Shown: positions 9,261-22,203, counted from the stretch's first letter. The stretch is DNA of 64,000 bases from Thermosynechococcus sp. HN-54 (GCF_023650955.1 NZ_CP098039.1:1426001-1490000), one strand, 5' to 3'. Notes: a model not told the origin generated them from the letters alone. Program-made: numbers and translations.

Positions 9261-10397
9261 TTAGCGGGCACTCCCATCCAAGACTTTGGCAGTGTAGCCG
9301 ACCACGGTGGACACCATTGCTTCTAGCACCAGATCAGGCGTCACCGCAAAAGGCAGATAGTGAATATCAGAGTGGGGGGCACAGGCAACCGTAGCCGCGT
9401 GCTGCAGCTGGGCTAAACTAGCCTCTTGGAAGCCCAAGTCCTCCAAGCTCAAGGGCAAACCCACCTGTTCGTAAAACTGACAAAGCTGATGACGAGCGCT
9501 AGCCGCTAGCTGGCTGCCTTGAACAAGTTCTTCTAGGCGTAGTTGCACAAGAATACCGTAGGCCACCTTTTCACCGTGGAGTGTGCCCTTACTTTGGGGC
9601 AATTGGGTCAAACCATTGTGAATGGCGTGGGCTGCTACCGTGCGGCATTGGGCACCCCCCAACCCACCGATCATGCCGGCCATCAGGACACTGGCATCAA
9701 CCACATTTTCCCAAGCGGCACTGCCTACATTGGCCAAGGCTTCAGCGGATTGCTGCAAGAGAAGATCGCGCAGCACTCGTGCTTGCTGCACTGCACCGAC
9801 AATGAGGGTTTCTTGGCGGTGGCCACTACTGACAGAGGCTTCATACCACTTGGCGAGGGCATCACCAATCCCGGCGACTAGGGTACGCCGGGGGGCTGTT
9901 TGAATTAGTGCGTAGTCCAGCAAAAGCAAATCTGGGCATCGGTGGAGGGTTACATCATAGGCAAAAGCACCGGCCTCTGTGTAGATATTGGAGAGGGCTG
10001 TCCAGGCGGCACAGGTTGCTGCCGACGTGGGAATGGTCACTACGGGTAAGTGAAGCTGGTGCCCCAACAGTTTGGCCGTATCTAGAGCCTTGCCACCGCC
10101 AATGCCAATGATTAGATCGCTGCCTTGAGCCTCTTGGCGAAGTTGGATAAGGGCAGACTCACTGCACTCACCATGGAATGTCCCCACGGTGAAGGTGAGA
10201 TTATGGGAGCGGGCGATCGCCTGCCACTCCTGCTCCAGCTGCTGATACCGCTGCGGTGAAACCACCAAAAGAGGGCGATGCCCCAATTGAGCAATGGCTT
10301 CCCCCGCTTGGGAGAGAATAGACCAACCGCGATAGACGTGGGTAGGTGCAATACAAAGGGGTGAAAACGAAGCAGCAGTCACAGGCCGTACAAACAA
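9261..10397 (-). CDS. Iron-containing alcohol dehydrogenase / glycerol dehydrogenase-like protein
   Basis: A 378-residue member of the GldA-like branch. It has the dinucleotide-binding GIGGGKALDTAK segment, the IPTSAATCAAWT segment, and metal-ligand candidates in GDALAKWYEA, AHAIHNGL and GTLHGEKVAYG. The substrate is unknown; glycerol, other polyols or glycerol-1-phosphate-like substrates are possible. The annotated start is TTG at 10397 because no ATG lies in the first part of the frame; a slightly shorter form from an internal GTG is possible. It is directly followed by the aminotransferase gene without a gap. Confidence 0.78.
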   Translation of the reverse strand: MFVRPVTAASFSPLCIAPTHVYRGWSILSQAGEAIAQLGHRPLLVVSPQRYQQLEQEWQAIARSHNLTFTVGTFHGECSESALIQLRQEAQGSDLIIGIGGGKALDTAKLLGHQLHLPVVTIPTSAATCAAWTALSNIYTEAGAFAYDVTLHRCPDLLLLDYALIQTAPRRTLVAGIGDALAKWYEASVSSGHRQETLIVGAVQQARVLRDLLLQQSAEALANVGSAAWENVVDASVLMAGMIGGLGGAQCRTVAAHAIHNGLTQLPQSKGTLHGEKVAYGILVQLRLEELVQGSQLAASARHQLCQFYEQVGLPLSLEDLGFQEASLAQLQHAATVACAPHSDIHYLPFAVTPDLVLEAMVSTVVGYTAKVLDGSAR

Positions 10398-10459
10398 GAG
10401 TTATTTAAAGAATCTCTGGCACAATAGAGCGGTTTTGGCTCTGGCCATAGAGATCTATC

Positions 10460-10570
10460 TTAATTACTTTTCTGCTGACTTTCTGTTTGCACGTACAAAA
10501 TAATCAAGAACACCGTTGGCACCAAGACAAACATGGCCGTTGCCACCAAGCCGAGATCATTGACTTCCAT
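10460..10570 (-). CDS. psbM: Photosystem II reaction centre protein M
   Basis: A 36-residue single-helix protein reading [17 protein letters not shown] at its start and ending ...[10 protein letters not shown]. This is clearly PsbM, a small thylakoid subunit at the PSII dimer interface; length and the TESQQKS tail agree with the remembered Thermosynechococcus protein apart from a few conservative changes. One hydrophobic helix spans about residues 6-27. The gene starts 25 nt after the stop of the flavoenzyme gene on the same strand and may be co-transcribed or have its own promoter. It is easily missed because of its size. Confidence 0.95.
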   Translation of the reverse strand: MEVNDLGLVATAMFVLVPTVFLIILYVQTESQQKSN

Positions 10571-10595
10571 GGTATCTATCCCACAACGCTGAAAT

Positions 10596-11720
10596 TTATT
10601 TTATCAATGCTGTGCCCCCCTTGCGGCGATCGCGCTCGGTCAAGTCCAGCATCAGGGATTGAGCAATTTTTTGGGCGGTTACGGGAGCCAGCAAAATACC
10701 GTTGCGGTAATGGCCAGTGGCAAGCCAAGTATGGTCATCCATTTTTTCGATGATCGGTGCCGGGCGATCGCTCGGGCGGGGTCGCAGTCCCTGCCACTGG
10801 TGCGTCAGGGGGGCAGTTTTCAAGATTGGCCAGAGCGCCATGGCTCGCCCATGCAGTTGATCAAGGGTTTGCGGGTTCCCAGTTAGGGTGTTGAATTCCA
10901 CGGTTGCACCCACCCACACCCGCCCCCAAGGTAAGGGAACCAAATGAATGCCTTCAGCGGTGATCACGGGCGTATTGAAGTCAATTTCACAGGCAAACTC
11001 TAGGGCTTGACCGAGAACCGGTTCGAGAGGGACAGGGCGATCGAGGGCTTGAGTGAGGGAGGTTGTTCCTAAACCCGCCGCCAAGATCAGGTATTCGGTC
11101 TCAACGCACGCTGAATCCAAGGTCAAAATCCATTCTCCTTGGGGCGATCGCCGCAGATGTCTAACAGGGCTTTGATAGCAGAACTGCACCCCTCGTTGAC
11201 GAGCGGCTTGACGCAAGGCCTGCGTAAAGGGTTTAGGGGTGACTTGGCGATCGCCCCTTGCCCAGAGTGCCCCGTGAACGAGGTGAGGATTGATCAGGGG
11301 AAACTGCTCTCGAACTGCCGCTGCGCTAAGCCACTGTACCCCTTGGGGAGCGTGTTCTTGCAGCCATGCTTGGGTGGCGATCGCGTCAGCTTCAGTGGTA
11401 CAGATTTCGACAATGCCTTGGCGTTGGTAGGGAATCTTAACCCCTGTTTGTGCCTCCAGTTCCGGAATCAGGGTTTCGTAACGCGCTAAGCTAGCCTGCC
11501 GCAGTTGAAAGTTGCGTCCCCGTCGTCGCCGACTGAGGTGGACAATGAGAACACCGAGGGCAGCACCAGTCGCTTGCCAGACTTCTTCCCCCTGAGCCTC
11601 AAGGACAAGAATTGGCGTTGCCGCTGGGTCAAGCACACGACTGAGTTCGTAGGCGATTGCCGAGCCAACAACCCCAGCGCCCACAATCGTAATCGTTACC
11701 TTCGATGGCAGAACTGTCAC
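10596..11720 (-). CDS. FAD-dependent amine oxidoreductase, glycine oxidase (ThiO)/DadA-like
   Basis: A 374-residue flavoprotein with an N-terminal ADP-binding [13 protein letters not shown] motif, a central [12 protein letters not shown] segment and the C-terminal [13 protein letters not shown] motif typical of the D-amino acid oxidase / ThiO family. ThiO supplies the glycine imine for thiazole synthesis of thiamine; other DAO-family roles are possible since no thi gene is nearby. Start chosen as GTG at 11720, which overlaps the TGA of the preceding gene in a GTGA arrangement, implying translational coupling. psbM follows 25 nt downstream. Confidence 0.8.
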   Translation of the reverse strand: MTVLPSKVTITIVGAGVVGSAIAYELSRVLDPAATPILVLEAQGEEVWQATGAALGVLIVHLSRRRRGRNFQLRQASLARYETLIPELEAQTGVKIPYQRQGIVEICTTEADAIATQAWLQEHAPQGVQWLSAAAVREQFPLINPHLVHGALWARGDRQVTPKPFTQALRQAARQRGVQFCYQSPVRHLRRSPQGEWILTLDSACVETEYLILAAGLGTTSLTQALDRPVPLEPVLGQALEFACEIDFNTPVITAEGIHLVPLPWGRVWVGATVEFNTLTGNPQTLDQLHGRAMALWPILKTAPLTHQWQGLRPRPSDRPAPIIEKMDDHTWLATGHYRNGILLAPVTAQKIAQSLMLDLTERDRRKGGTALIK

Positions 11721-12070
11721 ACTGTCGCGACCGTATTCACCAACTCCCAATTTTCATTTTCGGCAATGGCGCGACTGACACGATCAAACCATTCAAAGCA
11801 GTGGTTATTTTTCTTGAGGGTCAGTTCTTTGTTCTTGAGGACGAGATCAAACTTGGTGACATCGTTTTGGGCTGTGGTTTTGTCAATCAGGACTTCAACC
11901 GTGACCAATTGGGACATTGAAATCGTATCCAGCGTGCTTTCCCGTGCCACAACGTAATCTTCCCCCACATGGGTGACTGTCAGATCACAGGCTTCTAGGG
12001 TTTGCACTAGCTCTTCCTTCAGCCGTGCCCGTGGTAGGGCAATGGTGACAACACGAGCATATCGAGCCAT
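11717..12070 (-). CDS. Conserved hypothetical protein
   Basis: A 117-residue protein I cannot place in a named family. It begins MARYARVVTIALPRARLKEELV and has a mixed alpha/beta character with a lysine-rich middle (KNKELTLKKNNH). No signal peptide, membrane helix or metal motif is seen. ATG 12070 is preferred over the in-frame TTG three codons upstream. Its stop overlaps the GTG start of the glycine-oxidase-like gene by 4 nt, so the two products are likely made together, which hints at but does not prove a functional link. Confidence 0.65.
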   Translation of the reverse strand: MARYARVVTIALPRARLKEELVQTLEACDLTVTHVGEDYVVARESTLDTISMSQLVTVEVLIDKTTAQNDVTKFDLVLKNKELTLKKNNHCFEWFDRVSRAIAENENWELVNTVATV

Positions 12071-12909
12071 AACCACCAAATGGTAAACTAATAATTCGCG
12101 AACAATGGTTCTAGTGTAATCACAGAAGAGATGGGGTGTAGTTGCTGCGGGTGTTCTTAGGACATCGACAGGGAATCAAACGTTACCCCATGGTGCCCTG
12201 CTCAGTGCTGGCAGGATGCCGCGATTATATCAAACCTTGCCTCTAAATTGCTGAATTTATGCATTCTTCCACCCATCCCTATACTGGTTTTTTCATTGTC
12301 CTAGAGGGGGGGGAGGGTGCCGGCAAAACGACCCAAATGGGGGCGATCGCCACTTGGTTAGAAGACAGTGGCTGGCTGGCAAAATTGCGATCTTATGACA
12401 TTCAACCGCCGCTGCTGCTGACCCGTGAACCGGGGGGGACTCCCCTTGGCCAAGGGCTGCGACAACTGCTCCTCCACAGTGATTTGGACATTGATCCCAT
12501 GGCAGAACTGCTCCTCTATGCCGCCGATCGCGCCCAACACGTGGCCACGTGCATCCGTCCTCAACTGCAACAGGGGGGCATTGTCCTGTGCGATCGCTAT
12601 ACTGCTTCCACGATTGCCTACCAAGGATATGGTCGGGGACTGGACTTGAGCCTCATTGAGCAGATCAACCAGATTGCCACTGGGGGGCTGATGGCGGATT
12701 TAGTTCTCTGGCTGGATCTGCCAGTTCATGTTGGCCTTGCCCGTACCCAGCGGCGGGGGAGAGTGGATCGCCTAGAGCAGAATGCGGTAGCCTTTCATGA
12801 GCGAGTACGTCAAGGATTTATCACCCTTGCGCAGCAGGGGGGCGATCGCTGGCAACGAATTGAGGCGGATCGACCAACCGCTCAGGTGAGTGAAGCCATT
12901 CAACATTGT

Positions 12910-16467
<3,558 letters not shown>

Positions 16468-16503
16468 GGGCAACGGCTATCTACTTAGGAGAAATGCAGG
16501 GGA

Positions 16504-16962
16504 CTAGGACAACTCAGGCAAGCTATTGAGATAGGCTTTGAAGTCCGCTTCAGCCTCACGGAAGCCCTCTTGAGCCACGGTAATACTATTCAGATCGGCG
16601 CCTTGATCAATTTTTAGGAAGTCATCGGTGAGGGCGCGGGTCAAAGCCGTGGGCGTGGGTTGATCCTTGGCCAAGAGGTTGCGGTTCAGAGCACGCATAT
16701 CCATCAACATTTCACCGAGGGGGCCACGCATGATGTTGCGAGCTTCCTGCCAATCCCCTTTGGCTACACTGGCCTCTAAATCGGCAAAGCGTTCGGCATT
16801 TTTCTCAATGTCACTGAGATAGTCTTGAATGCGAGTGATTTGCAACTCACTATAGGTCGGAGGCGGTGTTGTTGTTGCACTTGGTCCACCACAACCTACC
16901 AAAATAAGGGCAACAACGCTTAATAGGATTGAAATTAGCGACTTTCGATTTAGGCGCAGCAT
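16504..16962 (-). CDS. psbQ: Photosystem II extrinsic lipoprotein CyanoQ (PsbQ)
   Basis: A 152-residue lipoprotein: signal peptide with the lipobox LVGC (lipidated Cys 24), then a four-helix-bundle-like domain with conserved segments such as [41 protein letters not shown] and an [11 protein letters not shown] end. CyanoQ binds the lumenal side of PSII and stabilises the oxygen-evolving complex. It is followed, 30 nt away on the same strand, by dnaE-N, and preceded by the NFACT gene; these neighbours have no evident functional link to PSII. Confidence 0.93.
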   Translation of the reverse strand: MLRLNRKSLISILLSVVALILVGCGGPSATTTPPPTYSELQITRIQDYLSDIEKNAERFADLEASVAKGDWQEARNIMRGPLGEMLMDMRALNRNLLAKDQPTPTALTRALTDDFLKIDQGADLNSITVAQEGFREAEADFKAYLNSLPELS

Positions 16963-17001
16963 AAAACCTCAGCAGTCGATAGTGTCATTAAAAATACGGT
17001 T

Positions 17002-18777
17002 CTATTCTGCCACGATCCCGTGGTGATCGCTTTTGGCGCAGCGAAGCTGTTCGCCCCCTTGGGACATGCTGGTAAGGTTGTCGCTGACGCTAAGAGGATA
17101 ACCCCACACGACCGTTGCTTGATCATAAATCACCATCCCCGGATTGGCGCCCTTGGGTTTTTGCACATACTTACGGCGGGTATAGACGACCGGCACTTGG
17201 GCACTGGCACGAGCTTGACTATGGTAGGCGGCAAGATCCGCCACGTATTGAATGTCTTTGTCACTGGGCACTTCCCCCGCTTCAAGGCGCAAAATCACGT
17301 GGCTGCCGGGAATCTCTTGGGTGTGAAACCACCAGTCATAGGGACTGGCCACCCGAAACGTTAGATCGTCATTCTGGCGGTTGTTGCGCCCCACGAGAAC
17401 GGTGAAACCACTGGGGGTGGTATAGCGCAAGTAGGGACTGGGGGTTGTTGGGGGACGATAGTAATCAGGGGCAGTGAGGTATCCCTGTTGAATCAGTTCA
17501 GCGCGAATCTCTTCAAGGACATCAAGGGAAGTAGCGGTCGTGAGTGTGGCGGCCACCTGATCGAGATAGGCCAGTTCGCTTTCAGCAGCGGTGAGGAGGG
17601 GGGTAATATGCTGTTGGGCACGTTTGAGTTTTTGCTGTTGTTTGTACAGCTCCTGAGCCGTTTGGATGGCGCTCTTCTCTGGGGAGAGGGGAATGGACAG
17701 GGGTTCTTGGGTAGCAAAGTCCGTCACGATCAGTTCCGTCATCCCCGGTTGCCACAGGTGGGCATGGGCCATTAGTAGGTCGGCCAAGTACCGCTGGCGA
17801 TCGCCCCCAGCCGCTGCCGCTAAGCGTTCCCGAAAGCCCTCAATTTTGGCAATCAGTTTTTGTCGCTGTGCCTGTAGGCTTTGGTGCAATTGTTGACGGA
17901 GTTGTTGGGTTTGCTGTTGCCGCAGGTGATCTTGGTAGTAGGTGGCAAGCAGCTCATGGATAGTGGCCGTTGGCTGGCTCTGAGTCCCAAGGGGGGGAAT
18001 AACGCGATAGCCGGTTGGTGTGAATTGGGGCAGGAAACGCTCGCACTCTAAACAATCCAGCCAGTGCTGCCACTGATCAAACAGCCGCCGCCAGTCTTCA
18101 GGCGTCAAATCCGTCGTGCGGATCTCTAGGGGGAGGCTAGCATCTGCCAAAAGTTGCTGTACCAAGGCAGGACTCAATCCCCGATAAGCCTTCAGGAGTT
18201 GCTGCCGCAGCAGTCCGGGGATCACACTCACCTGTTGTTGCCACTGTTCAAAGGGAATCTCGCGACTCGGTAGCGCTGCTGTCAGAGGGGGTGGGGGCAC
18301 ATAGGGTTGACCGGTCAGAATCGGTCGCAAGCGGGACTGTTGGGCATTGACTTGGTGGGCGGCGGTAACAATTTCTCCCTCAGCATTGACCAGAATGACG
18401 TTGCTGTACTTGCTCATAATCTCGGCATAGAGACGCCATTGCGTTGCTTCCTGCGGACGGGGGGTAAATTCCAAGACCACAACCCGCTCCCAAGGGTTGA
18501 CTAAACCCACGCGCACAAGGGCAAGGCGATTGAGTTGGGCATGGAGTTGCTGACTAAAGGTAAAGGTGTCGGGTTGGCGGGGGGGCGGTGGTTCAAAGGC
18601 AATGCGTGCCGCTTGGGGATGCCAACTGAGGGTGAGCCAACCCTGCTTTTTCAGCGTGCGTAGAGCCAAGGCAATCGTGTGGCGATCGCGCTGGTAAACG
18701 GTTTCCAGCCGTGCCGGTAGCCAATGTTGGAGATCGGCACAAACAGCACGCAGGGTAGTCAAATCAACGGGTTGCAC
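17002..18777 (-). CDS. NFACT (RqcH/Rqc2-like, FbpA) ribosome quality control protein
   Basis: A 591-residue protein with an N-terminal NFACT-N domain (from the conserved QPVDLTTLRAV start; GTG at 18777), a helical/coiled-coil middle (about residues 270-440, rich in Q and R), and the C-terminal NFACT-R domain recognisable by SGFTVLVGRNNRQNDDLTFRVA, WFHTQEIPGSHVIL and KYVQKPKGANPGMV. Bacterial RqcH binds stalled 50S-peptidyl-tRNA complexes and recruits tRNA-Ala to add alanine tails; older annotations call it fibronectin-binding. The coiled-coil position and length fit this family. The function in cyanobacteria is inferred. Confidence 0.85.
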   Translation of the reverse strand: MQPVDLTTLRAVCADLQHWLPARLETVYQRDRHTIALALRTLKKQGWLTLSWHPQAARIAFEPPPPRQPDTFTFSQQLHAQLNRLALVRVGLVNPWERVVVLEFTPRPQEATQWRLYAEIMSKYSNVILVNAEGEIVTAAHQVNAQQSRLRPILTGQPYVPPPPLTAALPSREIPFEQWQQQVSVIPGLLRQQLLKAYRGLSPALVQQLLADASLPLEIRTTDLTPEDWRRLFDQWQHWLDCLECERFLPQFTPTGYRVIPPLGTQSQPTATIHELLATYYQDHLRQQQTQQLRQQLHQSLQAQRQKLIAKIEGFRERLAAAAGGDRQRYLADLLMAHAHLWQPGMTELIVTDFATQEPLSIPLSPEKSAIQTAQELYKQQQKLKRAQQHITPLLTAAESELAYLDQVAATLTTATSLDVLEEIRAELIQQGYLTAPDYYRPPTTPSPYLRYTTPSGFTVLVGRNNRQNDDLTFRVASPYDWWFHTQEIPGSHVILRLEAGEVPSDKDIQYVADLAAYHSQARASAQVPVVYTRRKYVQKPKGANPGMVIYDQATVVWGYPLSVSDNLTSMSQGGEQLRCAKSDHHGIVAE

Positions 18778-18798
18778 CGTCCAAACTCCGCAGAATTT

Positions 18799-18826
18799 TT
18801 TGAGGGAATCGGCATCAAGCTATACT
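18799..18826 (+). promoter_or_regulatory. Possible sigma-70 type promoter for the RDD-family gene
   Basis: A -35-like TTTGAG at 18799-18804 and a good -10 TATACT at 18821-18826 with a 16-nt spacer, lying in the divergent gap between the NFACT gene and the RDD gene. Position, 33 nt before the GTG, is plausible. The -35 match is weak. Confidence 0.35.
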
Positions 18827-18858
18827 AGTCTAGCCACTCTCTGGCCTTTTGCCACCGC

Positions 18859-19404
18859 GTGTTTGCTATGGCACTTTCCCGTCAATATCCACCCCCCTTA
18901 CCACTGGCTCAGCCTTGGCGACGGGCGATCGCCACCAGCATTGACTTTATCCTAATCTGGCTGACAAGTGTTGTCGGTATCACGCCGGGGGCCGCGATTC
19001 AGTGGGGGCAACTGTTTGTTTTTGCCTTGGTCTGGTGGTTGCTGCGGGTAGCGATGGTGAACCGCAATAAGGGTCAAAGCCCCGGCCATTGGCTGATGAA
19101 TGTGCGCCTGCTGGATCAGCGGCAGCGGACGCCGGACCTGCTTTCTCTCAGCAAGCGAGAACTGGTGATTGGCGTCGGGGCACTGTTGACATTGGCGGGC
19201 TTGGAATCCTATGGCCCTAGTATGGCACTGATTATTTTGGCACTGCCCTTGGCCGTTGACTGTAGCTTGGCGTGGATTGATGAAGAGCACTGCACCCTCC
19301 ACGATCGCCTAGGGGGTACAAAGGTGTATCGCTGTCGGCGGGGCTTTGCCCTCGATCGCAAGCTCATTGAATTGGTGAGCAAAATCCGTAAAGATCTGCC
19401 ATAA
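18859..19404 (+). CDS. RDD family membrane protein
   Basis: A 181-residue (or 178 from ATG 18868) membrane protein. It shows the RDD family layout: WRRAIATSIDFILIWL (the arginine-aspartate pattern in the first helix), a second helix, the GQSPGHWLMNVRLLD motif and DRLGGTKV near the end. Three or four hydrophobic segments are visible. RDD proteins are poorly characterised; some are linked to ion transport. Its stop lies 35 nt before rpmG on the same strand, so it may lead that operon. Confidence 0.8.
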   Translation: MFAMALSRQYPPPLPLAQPWRRAIATSIDFILIWLTSVVGITPGAAIQWGQLFVFALVWWLLRVAMVNRNKGQSPGHWLMNVRLLDQRQRTPDLLSLSKRELVIGVGALLTLAGLESYGPSMALIILALPLAVDCSLAWIDEEHCTLHDRLGGTKVYRCRRGFALDRKLIELVSKIRKDLP

Positions 19405-19439
19405 TTGGAGATCGGCTTACTGGATAGATAGGCAAGACC

Positions 19440-19634
19440 ATGGCTAAAGCAAAAGGCGCCAGAATCATTATCACCCTAGAGTGCACAGAGTGTCGCACCA
19501 ATCCGGCACAGCGATCGCCCGGTGTCTCTCGCTACACCACAACCAAAAATCGTCGCACCACCACAGGGCGGTTAGAACTGAAGAAATTTTGCCCCCACTG
19601 CAACAAGCACACCGTTCACAAAGAAATCAAGTAA
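19440..19634 (+). CDS. rpmG: 50S ribosomal protein L33
   Basis: A 64-residue L33 with the start [18 protein letters not shown], the [12 protein letters not shown] block and a [15 protein letters not shown] end. Two CxxC pairs mark the zinc-binding (C+) form. It is followed after 13 nt by rpsR, the usual cyanobacterial rpmG-rpsR pair. Confidence 0.96.
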   Translation: MAKAKGARIIITLECTECRTNPAQRSPGVSRYTTTKNRRTTTGRLELKKFCPHCNKHTVHKEIK

Positions 19635-19647
19635 TTAGAGGACAGCT

Positions 19648-19863
19648 ATGGCATTTTATCGGCGACGCATTTCCCCCATTCCCCCTGGCCAACCCATTGA
19701 CTACAAAGACGTGGATTTGCTGCGACGCTTCATCACTGAGCGGGGAAAAATTTTGCCTCGACGGGTAACGGGTCTGACCGCCAAGCAACAGCGGCAACTA
19801 GCGGTGGCCATTAAGCGGGCACGGATCATGGCACTCTTGCCCTTCTTGAACGTCGAAGGCTAG
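19648..19863 (+). CDS. rpsR: 30S ribosomal protein S18
   Basis: A 71-residue S18: YRRRISPI start, [23 protein letters not shown] and [16 protein letters not shown] blocks, all characteristic. It lacks the Cys residues of zinc-binding S18 forms. A rho-independent terminator follows 31 nt after the stop, so this is the end of the rpmG-rpsR transcript. Confidence 0.96.
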   Translation: MAFYRRRISPIPPGQPIDYKDVDLLRRFITERGKILPRRVTGLTAKQQRQLAVAIKRARIMALLPFLNVEG

Positions 19864-19893
19864 GAACTCGCGATTGCCAATTGATTTTTGCGC

Positions 19894-19925
19894 AGGGGTA
19901 GGTTCAGGCTTGCCCCTTTATTTTT
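19894..19925 (+). terminator. Rho-independent terminator after rpsR
   Basis: A nine-pair stem, AGGGGTAGG at 19894-19902 against CTTGCCCCT at 19909-19917 (two wobble pairs), a six-base loop and a T-rich run TTATTTTT immediately after. It separates rpsR from the znuA promoter. Confidence 0.75.
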
Positions 19926-19954
19926 GCTTGCTCTCCCTGCCCAAGTGTGCAAAT

Positions 19955-19971
19955 ATGAGAATGGTTATCAT
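19955..19971 (+). promoter_or_regulatory. Zur-like operator upstream of znuA
   Basis: An imperfect palindrome ATGAGAATGGTTATCAT centred 23 nt before the znuA start. The half-sites ATGA.AA and TT.TCAT are symmetric and resemble Fur-family (Zur) boxes. Its place between the rpsR terminator and znuA argues for zinc-dependent repression of znuA-znuC. Fur itself cannot be excluded from sequence alone. Confidence 0.65.
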
Positions 19972-19985
19972 TCATCTATTTCTCT

Positions 19986-21044
19986 ATGGCCATCCAAGCC
20001 CACCTTAAATGCTGGGGGCTGCTGGTAATTCTGGGGGTATTTTTGGGAAGTTGCGCCCCCCAAGCCCAGTCGCCACAGGAGCAGGAGACCTCACAGGCAG
20101 CAGCGCAATTCACGATTGTGACGACTTTCTTACCCATCACTGCCTTTACAAAAGCGGTCGCGGGCGATCGCGCCACTGTCGAGCAACTCTTGCCGGCCAA
20201 TATGGATCCCCATGACTTTCAAGCGCGGCCGGAGGATGTGCGGCTGCTGTCCACAACAAGGGTTTTGGTCAAAAATGGCCTTGAGATGGAAACCTTCTTA
20301 GACAAACTGATTGCAAACGCCGCTAATCCCAATCTCAAGATCATTGATACCAGCGCGGGGGTGACGACCCTTGCCGGCAAAAAAGATGATCACGAGCACC
20401 ACCACGACCACGCTCATGATGACGACAGTCACAGCCACGGTGAATTCAACCCCCACATTTGGCTGGATCCCCAGCGTGCCATGCAGCAGGTGAAAAACAT
20501 TCGCGATGGTCTGATTGCCGTAGATCCTGAAGGGGCTGCCATCTACGAGCAAAATAGTGCCGCCTTTATTCAAGAGTTACAAGCTCTAGACGCGCTTGCA
20601 CGCGAAAAACTCACTCCCTTTGTAGGCAAAACATTTGTGGTTTATCACGATGTGGCGCCCTATTTTGCCGAGCGTTATAACCTGAAAACGATCTATCTCG
20701 TGGGTATTCCCTCCGTTAACCCCTCACCAGCAGATGTGCAGCGAGTGATCCAGGCGGTGCAACAAAGTGATCTGAAAACGCTCCTGACGGAACCGGGGCA
20801 AGAACAGGTCTTTGAGAGCTTAGCGCAGGATTTGGGCGTACAAGTGAGTGTGTTTGATCCCCTAGAGCGTGCTCCCACCGCCGCTGATCTCACGCCGACC
20901 TACTTCCTGCAAAGGATGGAGCAAAATATTCGCAATCTAGCTGAGGCTTTTGGGGCGCAACAGCGAGCCTATCGTCGTCCCGATTCAATTGCTGTAGTGG
21001 GATCATGGATGCGGCGGAACACACCTTTAGGGGCAGCACTGTGA
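19986..21044 (+). CDS. znuA: Zinc ABC transporter substrate-binding lipoprotein ZnuA
   Basis: High-affinity zinc uptake: binds Zn in the periplasm for the Znu ABC importer. The 352-residue protein has a lipobox FLGSC (lipid Cys 23), the cluster A-I start (VTTFLPITAFTKAVAGD), ligand histidines in MDPHDFQARP, NPHIWLDP and FVVYHDVAPYF, and a histidine/aspartate-rich loop at about residues 133-156 typical of zinc-specific members. A Zur-like box precedes it. The stop TGA overlaps the GTG of znuC. Confidence 0.92.
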   Translation: MAIQAHLKCWGLLVILGVFLGSCAPQAQSPQEQETSQAAAQFTIVTTFLPITAFTKAVAGDRATVEQLLPANMDPHDFQARPEDVRLLSTTRVLVKNGLEMETFLDKLIANAANPNLKIIDTSAGVTTLAGKKDDHEHHHDHAHDDDSHSHGEFNPHIWLDPQRAMQQVKNIRDGLIAVDPEGAAIYEQNSAAFIQELQALDALAREKLTPFVGKTFVVYHDVAPYFAERYNLKTIYLVGIPSVNPSPADVQRVIQAVQQSDLKTLLTEPGQEQVFESLAQDLGVQVSVFDPLERAPTAADLTPTYFLQRMEQNIRNLAEAFGAQQRAYRRPDSIAVVGSWMRRNTPLGAAL

Positions 21045-21757
21045 ACGAATACCTGCTAGAGGTGGAAAACCTCTCGGTGCGGCGGGGCGATCGCTGGGTG
21101 GTGGAAAATGTCTCCTTTACCCTCGCCGCTGATACAAATATGGCCATTATTGGTCCCAATGGGGCAGGCAAAAGTAGCCTGATTCAAGCCATTTTGGGCA
21201 TTATTCCCTACCAGCAGGGACGGGTTACCCTCTTGGGCTATGGTATGGGCTATCGCCGCACGCTCCCCTATGTCCGCCAACAGGTGGCTTATTTGCCGCA
21301 AAACTTCCAGTGCGATCCACGGATTCCAATCACGGTGGCTGAATTTGTCGGTTTGGGCTGGGGGCAACCGACGTGGCAGTGGCCTTGGCAGCACCGACAG
21401 CAGCGCGATCGCGCCATCTTTGAGAGTCTCCAACGCCTGCACCTCGAACATCTTGCGACACAACCCATGAGTTCTCTCTCTGGGGGCGAAACAAAACGCG
21501 CCCTCTTGGCCTATTGCTTGGTGCAACCCCGTCGTCTCCTGATTTTGGATGAAGCCCCCGCTGGCTTAGATCTCCGAAGTGAGCAACAATTTTATGACCT
21601 ACTGGAGACCCTCAAGGTAAGTGAGGGCTGGGCGATTCTACAAATTTCCCATCACTTGGAGCGGGTAAAGGCAACCTGTGATCAGGTGCTGTATCTCGAT
21701 CGCTCTGTCCAAGGGCTAGGAACCCCCGAACGGGTGCTGCAACAGTTTGCCGCTTAA
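21041..21757 (+). CDS. znuC: Zinc ABC transporter ATP-binding protein ZnuC
   Basis: A 238-residue ABC ATPase: Walker A GPNGAGKSS at 38-46, Q-loop in VAYLPQNFQ, signature LSGGETKRALLA, Walker B LLILDEAPAGLD and H-loop ISHHLE. Start is GTG 21041 overlapping the znuA TGA (GTGA), which indicates translational coupling; the frame also extends 12 codons into znuA but without support. The gene for the membrane component (znuB) does not follow: the next gene is convergent and overlaps the znuC stop by 4 nt. The permease must be elsewhere. Confidence 0.88.
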   Translation: MNEYLLEVENLSVRRGDRWVVENVSFTLAADTNMAIIGPNGAGKSSLIQAILGIIPYQQGRVTLLGYGMGYRRTLPYVRQQVAYLPQNFQCDPRIPITVAEFVGLGWGQPTWQWPWQHRQQRDRAIFESLQRLHLEHLATQPMSSLSGGETKRALLAYCLVQPRRLLILDEAPAGLDLRSEQQFYDLLETLKVSEGWAILQISHHLERVKATCDQVLYLDRSVQGLGTPERVLQQFAA

Positions 21758-22203
21758 ACGGGTGATTCTCTCCTGAATTGAGCAAAGAAGTCGAGCAGAA
21801 TGCGCTGGTGGATGGCGCCTAAGGGGCGATCTTCGCCGAGGGTTTGGGCATAGTGAACCCCGGCCACCACAGACTCATAGGGCACTAAGTCCATGCCCTG
21901 TCCTTCATTGAGTTGTAAGTCGGCTAACCCGCAAGTTAAAGGTGCTGTGAAAATATAGCGATGCACCTGCGGATCAGCGTACTCACCAAACAATGTTAGC
22001 TGGGGCGGGCAGTAACCAATTTCCTCCTGAACTTCGCGCTGCACAGCGGCAAGGGGATCTTCTCCCAGTTCAAGGTGGCCGCCAAACAGTCCCCAATGGC
22101 CGGCATACAAGATATGGGGACTGTCATCTCGGAGCTGCATAAGAACGCGATCGCCTTGGTAGAGAATGGCAAGGGCAACGGGAACAATCGTGGTTGCTGG
22201 CAT
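21754..22203 (-). CDS. NUDIX hydrolase
   Basis: A 149-residue NUDIX protein. The NUDIX box GX5EX7REVXEEXG runs from G42 to G63 (GHLELGE...REVQEEIG), giving the Mg-binding glutamates. Relatives hydrolyse nucleoside diphosphate derivatives such as oxidised nucleotides or ADP-ribose; the substrate is not predictable here. ATG 22203 is chosen; the longer upstream frame would start in the intergenic region without family similarity. It is convergent with znuC with a 4-nt overlap. Confidence 0.85.
   Translation of the reverse strand: MPATTIVPVALAILYQGDRVLMQLRDDSPHILYAGHWGLFGGHLELGEDPLAAVQREVQEEIGYCPPQLTLFGEYADPQVHRYIFTAPLTCGLADLQLNEGQGMDLVPYESVVAGVHYAQTLGEDRPLGAIHQRILLDFFAQFRRESPV

Noticed and set aside
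20298-20573. 91-codon minus-strand frame inside znuA
   Set aside because: It is the antisense of the histidine-rich loop and neighbouring znuA codons; no independent support.
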